This document shows positions 12,076-22,756 of a stretch of 64,000 nt of DNA, piece by piece (the first letter of the stretch is position 1; every line of letters begins with the position of its first letter). Below the pieces are notes generated by a model that worked only from the letters and a program-made list of their open reading frames with translations, searched no databases and was not told the origin of the DNA. Source of the stretch: Diadophis punctatus similis (Eukaryota > Chordata > Lepidosauria > Squamata > Dipsadidae). Location of the stretch: contig JALIGW010000004.1 in the NCBI GenBank assembly GCA_023053685.1, positions 81,746,797 to 81,810,796 on the forward strand. The letters are read 5' to 3'. The translations under genes were made by a program, and so were the position numbers.

Positions 12076-12709
12076 CAGTGGTGGGTTCCTACCAGTGCTG
12101 TATGGGACGCTGCACCGCAGGGGTGAAATGCTCCCGGTTCGCTCTTACCTGTCGGTCGTCGCAGAGCCGATGGAGCCGGTGGTGGTCGCGGCACGGGGCT
12201 TCCCCCGCCCGCTTCCCCCACCCATCTGGACGCCGCCATTTGAGTTCTTTTGCCCTCTGTGCATGCAGAACGCTTTGCGCATGTGCAGAGGACAAAATAA
12301 CTCAAATGGCGGCGTCCAGGCGGGGTGGGGGAAGCGGGCAGGGGCAGCCCGTGCCGCCACCGCCACTGGCTCCATCGGCTCTGTGACGACCGACAGGTAA
12401 GAGCGAACCGGGAGCATTTCACCCCTGCCGCACCGGTAGGAGCCCGGCAATGACGTCATTTGTAGGCGCTTTTTTCCGTCTTCTCTGCGTTCTGAGCTGT
12501 TGGAAAAAAGCCCTCCCACCCGCCCTTGTTTCATTACGGACCTTTATTCTTCCTCCGAAGCACAGCTGAGAAGCTCCTCAGCTGTGTTTCGGCTTGTAAT
12601 GTCGTCCTAAGCATGTGCGGAGAGTGAAATTGCCCGATGGAACGCGAGTTCACTTCTGCACATGCTCGCGATGCGCACCGGTAGCGAAAATATCCGGAAC
12701 CCTCCACTG
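12076..12709. mobile_element. hAT-B MITE hosting a nested hAT-A
   Basis: CAGTGGTGGGTTCC to GGAACCCTCCACTG with perfect target duplication ACCTAAGT (12068-12075, 12710-12717). A hAT-A copy (12118-12427) is inserted in it. Carries TGACGTCA at 12451-12458. Confidence 0.9.
12118..12427. mobile_element. hAT-A MITE nested in hAT-B
   Basis: 310-bp palindromic element, CAGGGGTGAAATGC to GCATTTCACCCCTG. Target duplication CTGCACCG / CCGCACCG (7 of 8) is host hAT-B sequence. Younger than its host. Confidence 0.9.
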
Positions 12710-12776
12710 ACCTAAGTGTATTCTAAAGCAGCTTTTCACAACAAATGCAAAGTGTGTTGCTCCATACTACCTAGTG

Positions 12777-13064
12777 CAGGTAGTCCTCAACTTATGACCG
12801 CAGCTGAATTTAGGTTGCTAAATGAGAAATTTGTCGAGTGAGTTTTGCCCCATTTTATGACTTTTCTTGCCACAGTGGTTGAGTGAATCGCAGCCGTTGT
12901 TAAATTAGTAGCATGGTTGTTAAGTGAACCTGGCTTCCCCATCGACTTTGCTTGGGGATGTTGTAATGGTCGTTAGTGTGAAAAACGGTCATAAGTCACT
13001 TTTTTCAGTGCCATTGTAACTTTGAACAGTCACTAAATGAACTGTCGTAAGTCATGGATTACCT
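12777..13064. mobile_element. T-MITE copy 2 (shortened)
   Basis: CAGGTAGTCCTCAACTTATG to AAGTCATGGATTACCTA. The central third is deleted relative to full copies such as 52484-52868. Confidence 0.8.
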
Positions 13065-13130
13065 ATGGTGTACTGGGGGTTTATCAAATCTTCTGGAGTA
13101 GATTTGTAGAGGCATAAAAGCTGATGCAAG

Positions 13131-13350
13131 AGTGGTGCAGTGGCGTAGCGGTGGTGCTGTCGCCTCACAATAAGGAGGCTGTGAGTTCGATCCTAGGTAG
13201 AGGCAGATATTTTTCTCTCTGGGCACAATGAGAATATATCTGTTGAACAAAACTCCACACTGGCAACAGGAAGGGCATCCAGCCAGTAAACACTTAGCTC
13301 CATTCAGTTGCCCAGACTCCACCCCGCAAGGGATTATGGGAGATGATAAA
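13131..13350 (+). mobile_element. SINE-B, tRNA-derived
   Basis: A-box-like GTGGCGTAGCGG region, B box GAGTTCGATCC, then CTCTGGGCACAATGAGAA and GTTGCCCAGACTCCACCCC, ending GATGATAAA. The same family is at 21284, 31949 and 39345. Confidence 0.8.
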
Positions 13351-14060
13351 AGCAGATGTAAACACTCCTTTTTCGATATTCAATGAAATAGGCTTGGAAT
13401 ACGTTAACAGAAAAAAGAGGAACATATCCCAAGGAAGAATTTAAAAGTCACAGAAGGAGGTCCAAGCTGGGAATGGAAAAAAGTGACAAAGGACTGTAAC
13501 CACTTTATATATTTTTGCTGTTAGAAATGAAGCAATTAAACATTAGCTGTTTTCTTGGGCAAACAAGATGCTTGTGTTTTGCTTCATCTTCGTTTTATGA
13601 ACTGATATCGAGACGTTGTGTTATTTTCCCCACCCTCGCGTTGTGGGGCTTTTCGGTTGCCACGTAGGAGGTCCGCTCAAAATTAAAATTATTCCTGACC
13701 CAGTCCATCCCCCGACGTTACCATCCCAAAGTGGCATTCAGATGCAATTTTCTGGGCCTGAAAATAATAAAAGCACGGCTCTAATGCAGTGACCCGACCA
13801 TATTAATCACGGAAGGGATAATTGGGCTGTATTTATAACAAAAATTACATCTGGCATTTCTGGTCGAGAGGATATGACAGACGCCATGTCTCTTCCATTT
13901 GCAAATCCTGCTCAAATAATTTAATTTATTAATATGTCACTCATAAATTACATACAGCAGTGGAAGGCCTTGCTGCTGAAATAATTATTTGGCTGGTTTT
14001 GCTTAAAGAGATCAAATTCTTTCTAAGGTAGAAATTTCTGAAAGTTACCAAAAACAACAT
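13351..14060. other. Non-repetitive stretch, possible conserved non-coding element
   Basis: No repeat recognised. 13640-13960 has balanced composition and no simple repeats, with words such as GACCATATTAATCACGG and TTTGCAAATCCTGCTC (the latter contains an octamer-like TTTGCAAAT). Its location 10 kb upstream of the promoter and its lack of repeats make it a candidate regulatory element, but this is a guess. Confidence 0.25.
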
Positions 14061-14068
14061 ATCTATAT

Positions 14069-14461
14069 CAGGGGCGGGTTGCTCTCTTACCTCACTACCG
14101 GAGCACTGCGCACGCATCGCCATGTTTGATGCACGCGCTTGCTATGCGTGCGCGCCCCCTCACGCAATTTTGCTTCCACGCATGCGTGGAAGCAAAATCT
14201 CGCTGAAATCTCACGAGGGGACGCGTGCGTGCGATTTCGCTGAGATTTTGTTTCTGCGCATGCGTGGAAGCAAAATCTCGCCAAAATTGTGCACGTGCGC
14301 GCATCCCCTCGTGAGATTTCAGTGAGATTTTGCTTCCACGCATGCGCAGAAGCAAAAAAAGCCCAAAAATTAGGCACCGGAGCGGTCGTGTGCAAACAGC
14401 GCCATCTGCTGGCCGCTACCGGAACAACAGAGTGGACCGCACCGGTAGGAACCCACCACTG
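14069..14461. mobile_element. hAT-B MITE with internal palindromes
   Basis: CAGGGGCGGGTTGC to GGAACCCACCACTG; target duplication ATCTATAT / ATCTGTAT (7 of 8). The interior is a series of alternating-orientation copies of GCTTCCACGCATGCGTGG and AAAATCTCGCTGAAATCTC, giving several hairpins. Confidence 0.85.
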
Positions 14462-14513
14462 ATCTGTATGTTGTTGTTTTTCACAAGGTTCTTCTCTGGA
14501 TTGGAGAGAATTA

Positions 14514-14908
14514 CAGCTACTCCTTGACCTGCAACAGTTCATTTAGTGACGGTTCAAAGTTACAACGGCACTGGGGGAAAAGTGACTTACGACCGTTTTT
14601 CACACTTATGACCATTGTAGCATCTCCATAGTCATGCGGTCAAAATTCAGATGCTTGGCAATTGGTTCATACTTACGACCGTTTGATGTGTCTTGAGGTC
14701 ATGTGATCTCCCTTTTTGAGACCTTTTGACAGGCAAAGTCAATGGGGAAGCCAGATTCATTTAACAGCCGTGTCATTAACTTACCAACGGCAGCGACTCA
14801 CTTAACCACCGAGGCAAGGAAAGTCGTAAAATGGGGGCAAAACTCACTGAACAAATGTTTCGCTTTGCAACATACATTTGGGGCTCAATTGTGGTTGAGG
14901 ACTACCTG
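14514..14908. mobile_element. T-MITE copy 3, near full length
   Basis: TA then CAGCTACTCCTTGACCTGC, ending TTGAGGACTACCTG then TA. About 395 bp, internally collinear with the other copies. Confidence 0.88.
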
Positions 14909-14945
14909 TACGATTCTCCGTCCGATCAAAAGGATCCTTTCAGAT

Positions 14946-15240
14946 CAGGGGTGGGTTCTAACTTGCCTCGCTGCCAGTTCACTTCCTCCCGTGCCGCGTG
15001 GCTGCATACGCATTGCACACCGCGTGGCTGTGCCGGGCGCGGGCATGTGCATGCGCAGTACTGAAAACTCGGCTTCTGTGCATGCACAGAAGCAAAAAAC
15101 AGCTTCTGCACATGCGCAGAAGCCAAAAACAAGATGGCGGCACCCACGGACGGGCACAGACAGAACCGGCTCCGTGACGTCACCACCGGTTTACTAACGG
15201 TTCCAAAGAACTGGTTAGAACCGGTAGGAACCCACCTCTG
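14946..15240. mobile_element. hAT-B MITE
   Basis: CAGGGGTGGGTTCTAAC to GGAACCCACCTCTG with perfect target duplication TTTCAGAT (14938-14945, 15241-15248). Holds CAAGATGGCGGC (about 15130) and TGACGTCA (15175-15182). Confidence 0.92.
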
Positions 15241-15344
15241 TTTCAGATTCAACTTAGGGACATAGAAAGCATCAATCAAAATGCCAGAAGCTTAACATTC
15301 TTAAAAATAGAATAGAATGGGGGGGGGGGAATGAACCCATGAAA

Positions 15345-15514
15345 CGGAAGTTGCCTTCAGAAGTTGTGGGAGTTTCATCTCTGGAGGCTTTCAAGAAGAG
15401 ACTGGACTGCCATCTGTCAGAAATGGTGTAGGTAGGGTCTCCTGTTTGGTCGGGGTGGGTGGGTTGGACTAGATGACCTACAAGATCCCTTCCAACTCTG
15501 TTATTCTGTTATTC
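15345..15514 (+). mobile_element. CR1 3' end fragment
   Basis: GCCTTCAGAAGTTGTGGGAG to CCTTCCAACTCTGTTATTCTG; 5'-truncated. Confidence 0.8.
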
Positions 15515-15960
15515 TTCATATGATTTAGTCTCCAGGCTCTTAATCATCTTAGTTGCTCTTCCCTGCATTTCCCCACCCACCCGCAGAGTCTCAACTTCAC
15601 AAACTATGGTTTTTTTCCATCTCATAGAGGTCAAGAAAAAAAATGGTAGTTTTTTTTCTTTCAGGAAAGCTTATTTGCTGTTCTGGAGGGAGTTTGCTTG
15701 AAACACAAAAATATAAAAGGTCACTCTGACACAGGTTTGCTTGCCGTATTTCCTAGCAGAAGCTGTACTCTGCTGTCTTATAGACATAACCTCCTTCAAT
15801 TCTCTGGTGCATTGTTGTGTTCAGAAAATACAAAATGTCTCTGCATCAAGGGTGGAGAGAGCAGTACAGCTGGTGTCCTTGAAAATATTACCTTCCCGTT
15901 TTTTCTTTCACCACAGTCTTCCTTCCTATGACTTGGAAAGTGCAGGGAAGTCACTAGGTA
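15515..15960. other. Intergenic, no gene seen
   Basis: No repeat family recognised; T-rich in the middle. Confidence 0.4.
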
Positions 15961-16175
15961 CAGGTAGCCTACAACATTTCATTTAGCAACCGTTCAAAGT
16001 TACAACGGCATGGAAAAAAAGTGACTTATGATCGTTGGTTCTGACCCAGCTCCCCAAACACGACAAACCCTCTGAAGTGAACTCAACAATTCCTTTATTA
16101 GGAGTCCCGGCAGCCCCGGCAAAAAGTTTCTCTCTCAACACAAGCTAAGAAGTCTGTCCGGCAGGGAGATGAATA

Positions 16176-17165
16176 CCGTATTTTTCGGAGTATAAGACGC
16201 ACCTTTTTACCCCCCAAAAGAGGGTGAAAACTTGGGTGCGTCTTATACATCGAATGTAGCCCCACCCATCCAGCCACCCCCACCCTTTGGCTTCTGTCTT
16301 CCAGCAATTTACCTGCTTGCAGGAAAGAGGGAAGAGCCTGTAAAGCCAAGCAAGTCAGTAGCAGTTTCCCGATCTACAGCTGATTAGGTTTGCCACCTGG
16401 GAAAATGAAAGTGAAACTAACTGCAAAGAGGCAAATAGCTGGGAGAGACACGCAGATTTTTATTTTCTGCTGAACTGGATGGAAGGGGTAAGTGAATAAC
16501 TATAAATGTCTGTAGAATGTTCAAATTATTAGACTTATTTTTTAAAGACTACTTTATTATTGTTCTAGAGCCAGGGGTCTCCAACTTTGGCAATTTAAAG
16601 ACTTGTGGACTTCAACTCCCAGAATTCAACAGCCAGCTTTGTTAGCTTTGCTGGCTGTGGAATTCTGGGAGTTGAAGTCCACAAGTCTTAAAGTTGCCAA
16701 GGTTGGAGATCTCTGTAAATCTAGACAACTTAACAAAATAAAGAAGCTTTTTAAAATAAATGCTTGCTCTGAAGAGGCCCAGTGCTATTGTATCTTCTTT
16801 TAAATAATAGAGAATAATGTATACTTCCAGAAATTTTAATTAATTTTAACAGCTCTGTACAAGTATAGTATGAAATGTAACAGTGTCCTGTTTAGTATTA
16901 GAGTTTAGTTACCTTGGAGTAGATCTATTTAAATAATTGGGAGGAGTTAGTGTGACTACATTTAAGAAAACTTTCTGGCATAATGTACATTTCTCCAATT
17001 CTTTGCTATTTCTGTGGATCAGGCACACATGCACAGAAATACACAGCAAACAGTGTATATCATCTGTGCTGTTTGCTGTTTGGCAAATTGCTTGGAGGCA
17101 GAAGCCTTTTCCCCTTGTTTTCCTCCCCCAAAACTAAGGTGCGTCTTATACTCTGAAAAATACGG
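16176..17165. mobile_element. M-MITE (CCGTATTTTTCGGAG ends), 990 bp
   Basis: TA (16174-16175), CCGTATTTTTCGGAGTATAA ... CTGAAAAATACGG, TA (17166-17167). The uninterrupted LTR sequence elsewhere proves a TA target-site duplication, consistent with Tc1/mariner-type mobilisation. The interior is non-coding and contains a nested hAT-F hairpin (16572-16715). Confidence 0.88.
16572..16715. mobile_element. hAT-F palindromic MITE nested in M-MITE
   Basis: CAGGGGTCTCCAACTTTGG to GGTTGGAGATCTCTG. Inverted arms GTGGACTTCAACTCCCAGAA / TTCTGGGAGTTGAAGTCCAC form a long hairpin. Target duplication unclear. Confidence 0.75.
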
Positions 17166-17499
17166 TAGTTGTCTGCCGCATCTATTCATCTCCACAACAG
17201 CCCTGAAAAAAGCGACTTATGACAGTTCTTCACACTTATGACCATTGCAGTATTCCCCAGGGTCACGTGATAAAAATTCAGGCGCTTGGCAATTGACTCA
17301 TACTTATGACAGCTGCAGCGATTCACTTAACAACAAAGTGGCAAGAAAGGTTGTAACATGGAGCAAAGTTCTCTTAACAAATTTAGCAACACAAATTTGA
17401 GGCTCAGTTGTGGTCATAAGTTGAGAACTTACCTGTATACTGATTTGGTTACCAAGGTACAAGCCACTCATAGCTGAAACCTTAAGAGGATACAGCAAC

Positions 17500-19022
17500 A
17501 TATTGATTTAAAGCCAGAACTGTTTTTGTTGTCAGAGAAATATAATAAAGAAAATGTATATCTAATTATTCATGTAATAACTGCAGCTAGAATTGTATTT
17601 GCTCAAAATTGGAAAGCGGGGAAAATCCCTACAAAGGGAGAGATAATTAAGAAAATATTAGAATGTGCAGAAATGAATAGATTAACAATGGCAATTAAAG
17701 GAAAAGAAGAATTGGAGTATTATAATATATGGGAGTGTTTTTATTAATGGATAGAGAATGAATATAGATAAAAAGAGATATGAAATTAGATGAAGCAAGA
17801 AGGAAAATGTTTTGATAGAAGATACCGTATTTTTTGGAGTATAAGACGCACCTTAGTTTTTGGGGAGGAAAATAGGGGAAAACAATCTGCCTACCAGGTA
17901 TTCATCTGGCTAGCGTCCTTAGTCTGGTCAGCTTCAGCACATTATTTTATCTCCTGGTTAGGAGTTAAAAAAACCTTCTTTTGAGAGAGTAACAATGAGA
18001 GACCATGCAAGCCGGTAAGAGCTGAGAAGATCGTTAGCACCTGGTTAGGGCTAGAAAAAAACTTATTCGGAGCAGCTTCAGCACATTATTTTATCCCCTG
18101 GTTAGGACTTAAAAAAACCTTCTTCTGAGAGAGTAACAATGAAAGAGCCTGCAAGCCAGTAAGAGCTGGGAAGATAGTTAGCACCTGGTTAGGGCTAGAA
18201 AAAAACTTATTCGGAGCAGCTTCAGCACATTATTTTATCCCCTGGTTAGGACTTAAAAAAACCTTCTTCTGAGAGAGTAACAATGAAAGAGCCTGCAAGC
18301 CAGTAAGAGCTGGGAAGATAGTTAGCACCTGGTTAGGGCTAGAAAAAAACTTATACGGAGCAAGTAGAGCAATGAAAAAAAATTCTGCAAAGACTTAGGG
18401 CTGGAAAAACATTCTTTGGAGAGAGTAACAATGAAAAAGCCTGCAAGGTAAGAGCTGGGAAGATAGTTAGCACCTGGTTAGGGCTAGAAAAAAACTTCTT
18501 TGGAGCAGCTTCAGCACATTATTTTATCTCCTGGTTAGGACTTAAAAAACCTTCTTCTGAGAGTAACAATGAAAGAGCCTGCAAGCCGGTAAGAGCTGGG
18601 AAGATAGTTAGCACCTGGTTAGGGCTAGAAAAAAACTTATTCGGAGCAAGTAGAGCAATGAAAAAAAAACCTGCAAAGACTTAGGGCTGGAAAAACATTC
18701 TTTGGAGAGAGTAACAATGAAAAAGCCTGCAAGGTAAGAGCTGGGAAGATCTGTTAGCACCTAATTAGGGCTGGAAAAAAAAGCTACATTCGAAGTATAA
18801 GACGCACCCAAATTTTCAGCCACTTTTAGGGAGGAAAAAGGTGCGTCTTATACTCCGAAAAATACGGTAAGTTAAATTGAAATGTAGAAGTAGAGTTGTA
18901 TATATCCTAGGAAAATGGTGGCATGTAAAAGATGTTGACACAAAATTTTGTACCCAGACGACACACTTATTGATTGATAATGTAATGTTTGTTGGAAAAA
19001 AAATTAAAATTTGTTAAAAAAA
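17500..19022 (+). mobile_element. L1 LINE 3' end, split by M-MITE
   Basis: 17526-17747 encodes a C-terminal ORF2 piece with TAARIVFAQNWK..KIPTKGEI and AEMNRLTMAIKGKEE. The 3' UTR continues after the M-MITE (17825-18867), ending in AAATTTGTTAAAAAAAAG at about 19022. 5'-truncated and non-functional. Confidence 0.72.
17825..18867. mobile_element. M-MITE with internal 144-bp tandem expansion
   Basis: TA-flanked, CCGTATTTTTTGGAG to CTCCGAAAAATACGG. The interior is a tandem array: GCTTCAGCACATTATTTTA recurs at 17931, 18075 and 18219 (exactly 144 bp apart) and at 18508, interleaved with a variant unit (AGTAGAGCAATGAAAAAA). The copy at 33845 has only about one to two units in opposite orientation. 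Confidence 0.88.
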
Positions 19023-19637
19023 AGCGGAAACCTTATGATGCCATTGGTCTCACAATGGTGACATATCCAACCTACGACTTCCAATGGTATTTTAAATACT
19101 GTGATTAATTGATTGATTTTATTTTTAAAGTTCCTTAAAGCTCTCAAAGGAATCTGGTATGTTTATGTTCAGGTATTCGAATCCGATGCTTTGTTCTCAA
19201 TTAGACACAGAGAAAATGGCCTGGCTGGTTTTTCTGATCAGGTTGGCTCCAAAACCGTGGCAGAAAATGGAGGTTGCTTTCTCTCTTTTGCGATTCTATC
19301 CCTGATGGCATCGGAGAGAAGGTTAATCCGTTTTATTCTCCATCCTTCATACACAACCCCTTATCCAGTTCCTTTCCTTGCCCTTTCCATAATTGAGGTA
19401 TAGGTTGTATTTTGGTCAGAGACGGTCTGTGCGCACAGGGGTTCTCCGTGACTCAACCAACCTTTTTAGTCTGTAGGGCATTCTCGTGAGGTCAAGGTAA
19501 TATTCTGCGAAGACTCTGCTCCTCCGTTGCTCATCTTGAATTCTCATTTCATTCCTGAGCCTTATTTAATTTTCTTTCCTTAAAATGCCCACATTCCCCT
19601 GTGTCTCTGTAAAAAGCAAAGTAATCTTTGGAAGGAT
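19023..19637. other. Intergenic, no gene seen
   Basis: A 96-codon open frame (19113-19403) has no recognised domain and no splice or codon signal; I do not call it a gene. Confidence 0.4.
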
Positions 19638-20310
19638 CCTTTCCTTTCTTCCTTTCCTTTCCTTTCCTTTCCTTTCCTTTCCTTTCCTTTCCTCTTCTCT
19701 CCTTCTTCCCTTCCCACTCCTCTCTCCCCTCCCTCCTTCTTTCCCTTCCTCTCCCTTCCTCTCCCCTCCTCTCCCCTCCTCTCCCCTCGCCTTCCTCCTT
19801 CTTTCCCTTCCTCTCCTCTCCTCTCCCTCTCCCTCTCCTTCTTTTCCTTCTTCCTTCTTTCCCTTCCCTTTCCTCCCCACCCCTTCCTCCTTCCATTATC
19901 TCTCCTTCCCCTTCCTCCTTCTTTCCCTTCTTCTTCCCTCCCTTCCCTCGCCTTTCCCTCCCCTCCCCTTCCTCCTTCTTCCCCTTCTTCTCCCCTCCCA
20001 CCCTTCCTTCTCCTTCTTTCCCTCCCTTCCCCTCTCATCCTTCTTCCCCTCTCTCCCTCCCCTCCCCTTCCTCCTTCTTTCCCTTCTTCTCCCCTCCCTC
20101 TCCTTCTTTCCCTTCTTCCTTCTTTCCCTCCCCTCCCCTTCTTCCTTCTTCCCCCTCCCTCCCCTCCCCTCTCCTTCCTCCTTCTTCCCCTTCCTCCTTC
20201 TTTCCCTTCCTCTCCTCTCCCCTCCCCTCCCCTCCTTTTCCTTCCCTTCCCTTTCCTCCCCTCCCTCCCCTCCCCTTTCTCTTTCCTTTCCTTCCCTCCC
20301 CTCCCTTCCG
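19638..20310. repeat. Polypyrimidine tract (CTTCC-rich), ~670 bp
   Basis: Almost only C and T on the + strand, built from TTTCC, CTTCC and CTCCC units, with a handful of purines. Long homopurine-homopyrimidine tracts can form triplex (H-DNA). The 250-residue frames on both strands are translations of this low-complexity sequence. Confidence 0.93.
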
Positions 20311-21280
20311 CAATTGGGAGATTCCCTTTCACAGGACCTGTTCAAAAACCAAGAGCAGAGGGCCATTTGTCTGTGAAGTTTTAATTCCCATTTAAGTGGA
20401 CAGCCTCTTCCAACTCTACAGTCCTATGAAACGATCACAGGAGTTTCTACAACAGAATGTCCCAGCTTGGTAGCTTTTAATGGATTTTTTTTTAAAATTA
20501 AAACTCACAAGAGGAGGCAACTAATAATTCCGTGTCATGACTACATTAGTGCTTTCATAACTCTGGCTGTGGGGTCCTTATAGATATTTGATTTCCCCCT
20601 GGAGGAACAGAACAATTCATCCAAACACAAGCACTGTTAGGTTTTTATAACGGTAGAAAAATAAAAGAAAGTTCCTTTTATTCTGGTCGGAAAAATTTGT
20701 GCTGAGGCTTTCTTTTCCAAAGCAAATACCAAGTGTCCTTTTATTATGCAGATCTATTTGATCTTTCTTGCATTATATTACTTACAACAATACCCGTCTC
20801 TAAAATGCACGCCATTCTCTTTTTCCACATATTTGCAGAAAAGCTTTGGGGCCACCACCCAAAAAATCCTCCCCCCCCCGTTTTTTCTACATTATAATTT
20901 TACAGTTGCAAACATAATACCTATAACTCCAATAACAATCGTTAATCTTCGGAGGCCTGCTGCTGAGAATAAATATTACCAGCGTTATCTTCGTAGGATT
21001 TGCATGTTTTAAATCCTGCTGAATAACTGTCCTTTTTAGGAAAAGCCATGGATAATGTTGGAACAGAAACAAGAGAGGTTATCATAACACGGTGATCTGT
21101 TACCCACCAGTTAACCAAATAATACTAGGGAATTAGAAAGGAGGAATGATACGCTGTGTAATCCTTCGTAATGCTAACTCATAAGGAAAAGATTAAAGGA
21201 TTTATGGAAACCAGGAGATGCTAAATTGTTTTATTGGGTCTGCTGCAGGTGACTTCTTGGGAGGAGGGGGATGCAATCTA
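20311..21280. other. Intergenic, no gene seen
   Basis: Unique-looking AT-rich sequence, no recognised repeat. Confidence 0.4.
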
Positions 21281-21283
21281 ATC

Positions 21284-21485
21284 TGATCATCACCTTCATT
21301 TAACGACCCCTTAATCCCTTGCGGGGTGGAGTCTGGGCAACTGAATGGAGCTAGCAGAGTGTTTGAATGGCCGGATGCCCTTCCTGTCGCCAATGTGGAG
21401 TTTTGTTCAGCAGATATATTCTCAGTGTGCCGAGAGAGAGAAATATCAGCCCCTACCTAGGATCGTGTAATCTGCTGTCGCCGGG
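21284..21485 (-). mobile_element. SINE-B, reverse strand
   Basis: Inverse of the element at 13131: ATCATC tail, GGGGTGGAGTCTGGGCAAC, ATATTCTCAGTGTGCC, CTACCTAGGATCG. The tRNA-like head is degraded. Confidence 0.75.
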
Positions 21486-21508
21486 GCGGGGAGTGGGTGG
21501 GTGGGTGG

Positions 21509-22187
21509 CAGTGGTGGGTTCCTACCAGTGCGGTCCACTCTATAGCACCGGTAGCGGCCCGCTGGTGACGTCACAGTACTGGTGCGGTCGGTTGCCAATG
21601 CCTGGGAGCCACCATTTTTTTAAAAAAATTTTTTTACATTTAAAAAAAAATTTCTTCTGCGCATACCCAGAAACCTGACAATTAAGACTTTCCCTGTCCC
21701 TTCGCTTGAAAATAATAAGAAGCTCGCATTTGACACTTTTCCTTCGCTTTTGCCTAAAGCTTCCCAAAGTGGGCGTTTTCCGAAAGCTTAACCTTTTATA
21801 CTGTTAATTTTATACAGTTTTATACTGTTATTCTTTAGACGAAAACATTGAGGACTATTAAAAGATACTGTTCTTTTAACAGTCCTCAATATTTTTGTCT
21901 AAGGAATCCATGACTGAAACCAAAAATGCTGTATGAGACTTGCTTGTCTTTTAACTATAGCATTTTCTGCATATAAAGGTTGCTGTGTTGCCATGGTGTA
22001 ACACACACTTTGTATGCAAAGCTTTTCATGTAAGGTATAAAATAGCAAAAATAGTAGTAACATCTCTCTGAAATAACTAATATATGACCGGCAAGCCACA
22101 TCCACCCGGTCACATGGCCGGCAAGCCACACCCAAAAATAAGCCACGCCCACAGAGTGGTAGTAAAAAAATTAGGAACCCGCCCCTG
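21509..22187. mobile_element. hAT-B MITE, 679 bp
   Basis: CAGTGGTGGGTTCC to GGAACCCGCCCCTG; target duplication GTGGGTGG / GTGGGTGA (7 of 8). TGACGTCA at 21566-21573. The middle (about 21680-22080) is not shared with the other copies and includes an inverted repeat TTAGACGAAAACATTGAGGA / TCCTCAATATTTTTGTCTAA (about 21835-21902). Confidence 0.83.
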
Positions 22188-22199
22188 GTGGGTGAGGAG

Positions 22200-22350
22200 T
22201 GATTTTATTATGATTTCATTATTATATTCATTTATTTGATTTTTTAAAACTAGTTTTATTGTTTTAAATGTGGTTTTTATATTCTGTAAGCCACCTTGAG
22301 TAGCCATGAATAGGCGGCAATATAAATGTAATTTAAAAAAATAAAAATCC
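22200..22350 (+). mobile_element. L2-like LINE 3' end
   Basis: TATTCTGTAAGCCACCTTGA, then GGCGGCAATATAAATG and an A-rich tail, typical of L2 3' ends. Confidence 0.6.
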
Positions 22351-22439
22351 AGGATTGAAGAGGAATTGCTTTCTAAGGAGACTGAAATCCCATGGTTGGG
22401 TATTTGAGGCCAACGTGGAGTGGGTTTCGATTCCAGTAA

Positions 22440-22580
22440 AGGAGAATCTTTGCAGCTCAGGGTTGACAGGAGGGGTCTTTGTCGCTCTCTGAGCTTGCTT
22501 GTTTTCTTGCAGACGTCTCATGACCCAACTAGGTAACATCATCAGTGCCAGGAAGGAGTGGGCTCTGTTTTCAGTTTATA
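22440..22580. repeat. Single unit of the ~122-bp repeat amplified at 25540
   Basis: CTTGCAGACGTCTCATGACC, CAACTAGGTAACATCATCAG and AGTGGG match the units of the array in intron 1. Confidence 0.7.
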
Positions 22581-22588
22581 TTCTAGTG

Positions 22589-22750
22589 CCGTGATGGCAA
22601 ACCTACGGCACGCGAGTCAGAGGTGGCACGCAGAGCTCTCTCTGTGGGCATGCGTGCCGTCGCCAGCCACTTTTCCAGGTTCCATTGAAGACCTTTTCAC
22701 GTCTTTTCCATTCCCACCTTTAGTGATTCCAGCCAAGAAGCTTTGCAGCC
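22589..22750. mobile_element. hAT-D MITE, left part
   Basis: CCGTGATGGCAAACC followed by GAGTCAGAGGTGGCACGC as in 35150 and 50060. No right end before the SINE; GGCACGCGAGGCCCGCCC at about 23149 may be its continuation. Confidence 0.55.
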
Positions 22751-22756
22751 AGAAAA

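Larger units (their letters stand above)
16036..17199 (-). mobile_element. Solo LTR remnant, internally deleted, hosting an M-MITE
   Basis: Starts TGGTTCTGACCCAGC and ends CCACAACA, the inverse of the TGTTGTGG...CAGAACA LTR family. Without the MITE only about 170 bp of LTR remain, against about 530-720 in other copies. The MITE insertion duplicated a TA in GATGAATAATTGTCTGCC, which is intact in the LTR at 50691. Old non-coding retroelement remnant. Confidence 0.75.
15961..17435. mobile_element. T-MITE copy 4, split by LTR
   Basis: Left end TA-CAGGTAGCCTACAAC at 15961, right end AGAACTTACCTG-TA at 17435. Interrupted at about 16036-17199 by a reverse-strand LTR that itself contains an M-MITE. 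The sequence AAAAAGTGACTTATGA is repeated on both sides of the LTR, so the junction includes a duplication of roughly 25 bp. Confidence 0.82.

Noticed and set aside
19580..20395. Long open frames (250-263 codons) on both strands
   Set aside because: They lie over the polypyrimidine tract; their Ser/Pro/Phe or Gly/Arg/Glu composition is repeat translation with no domain.
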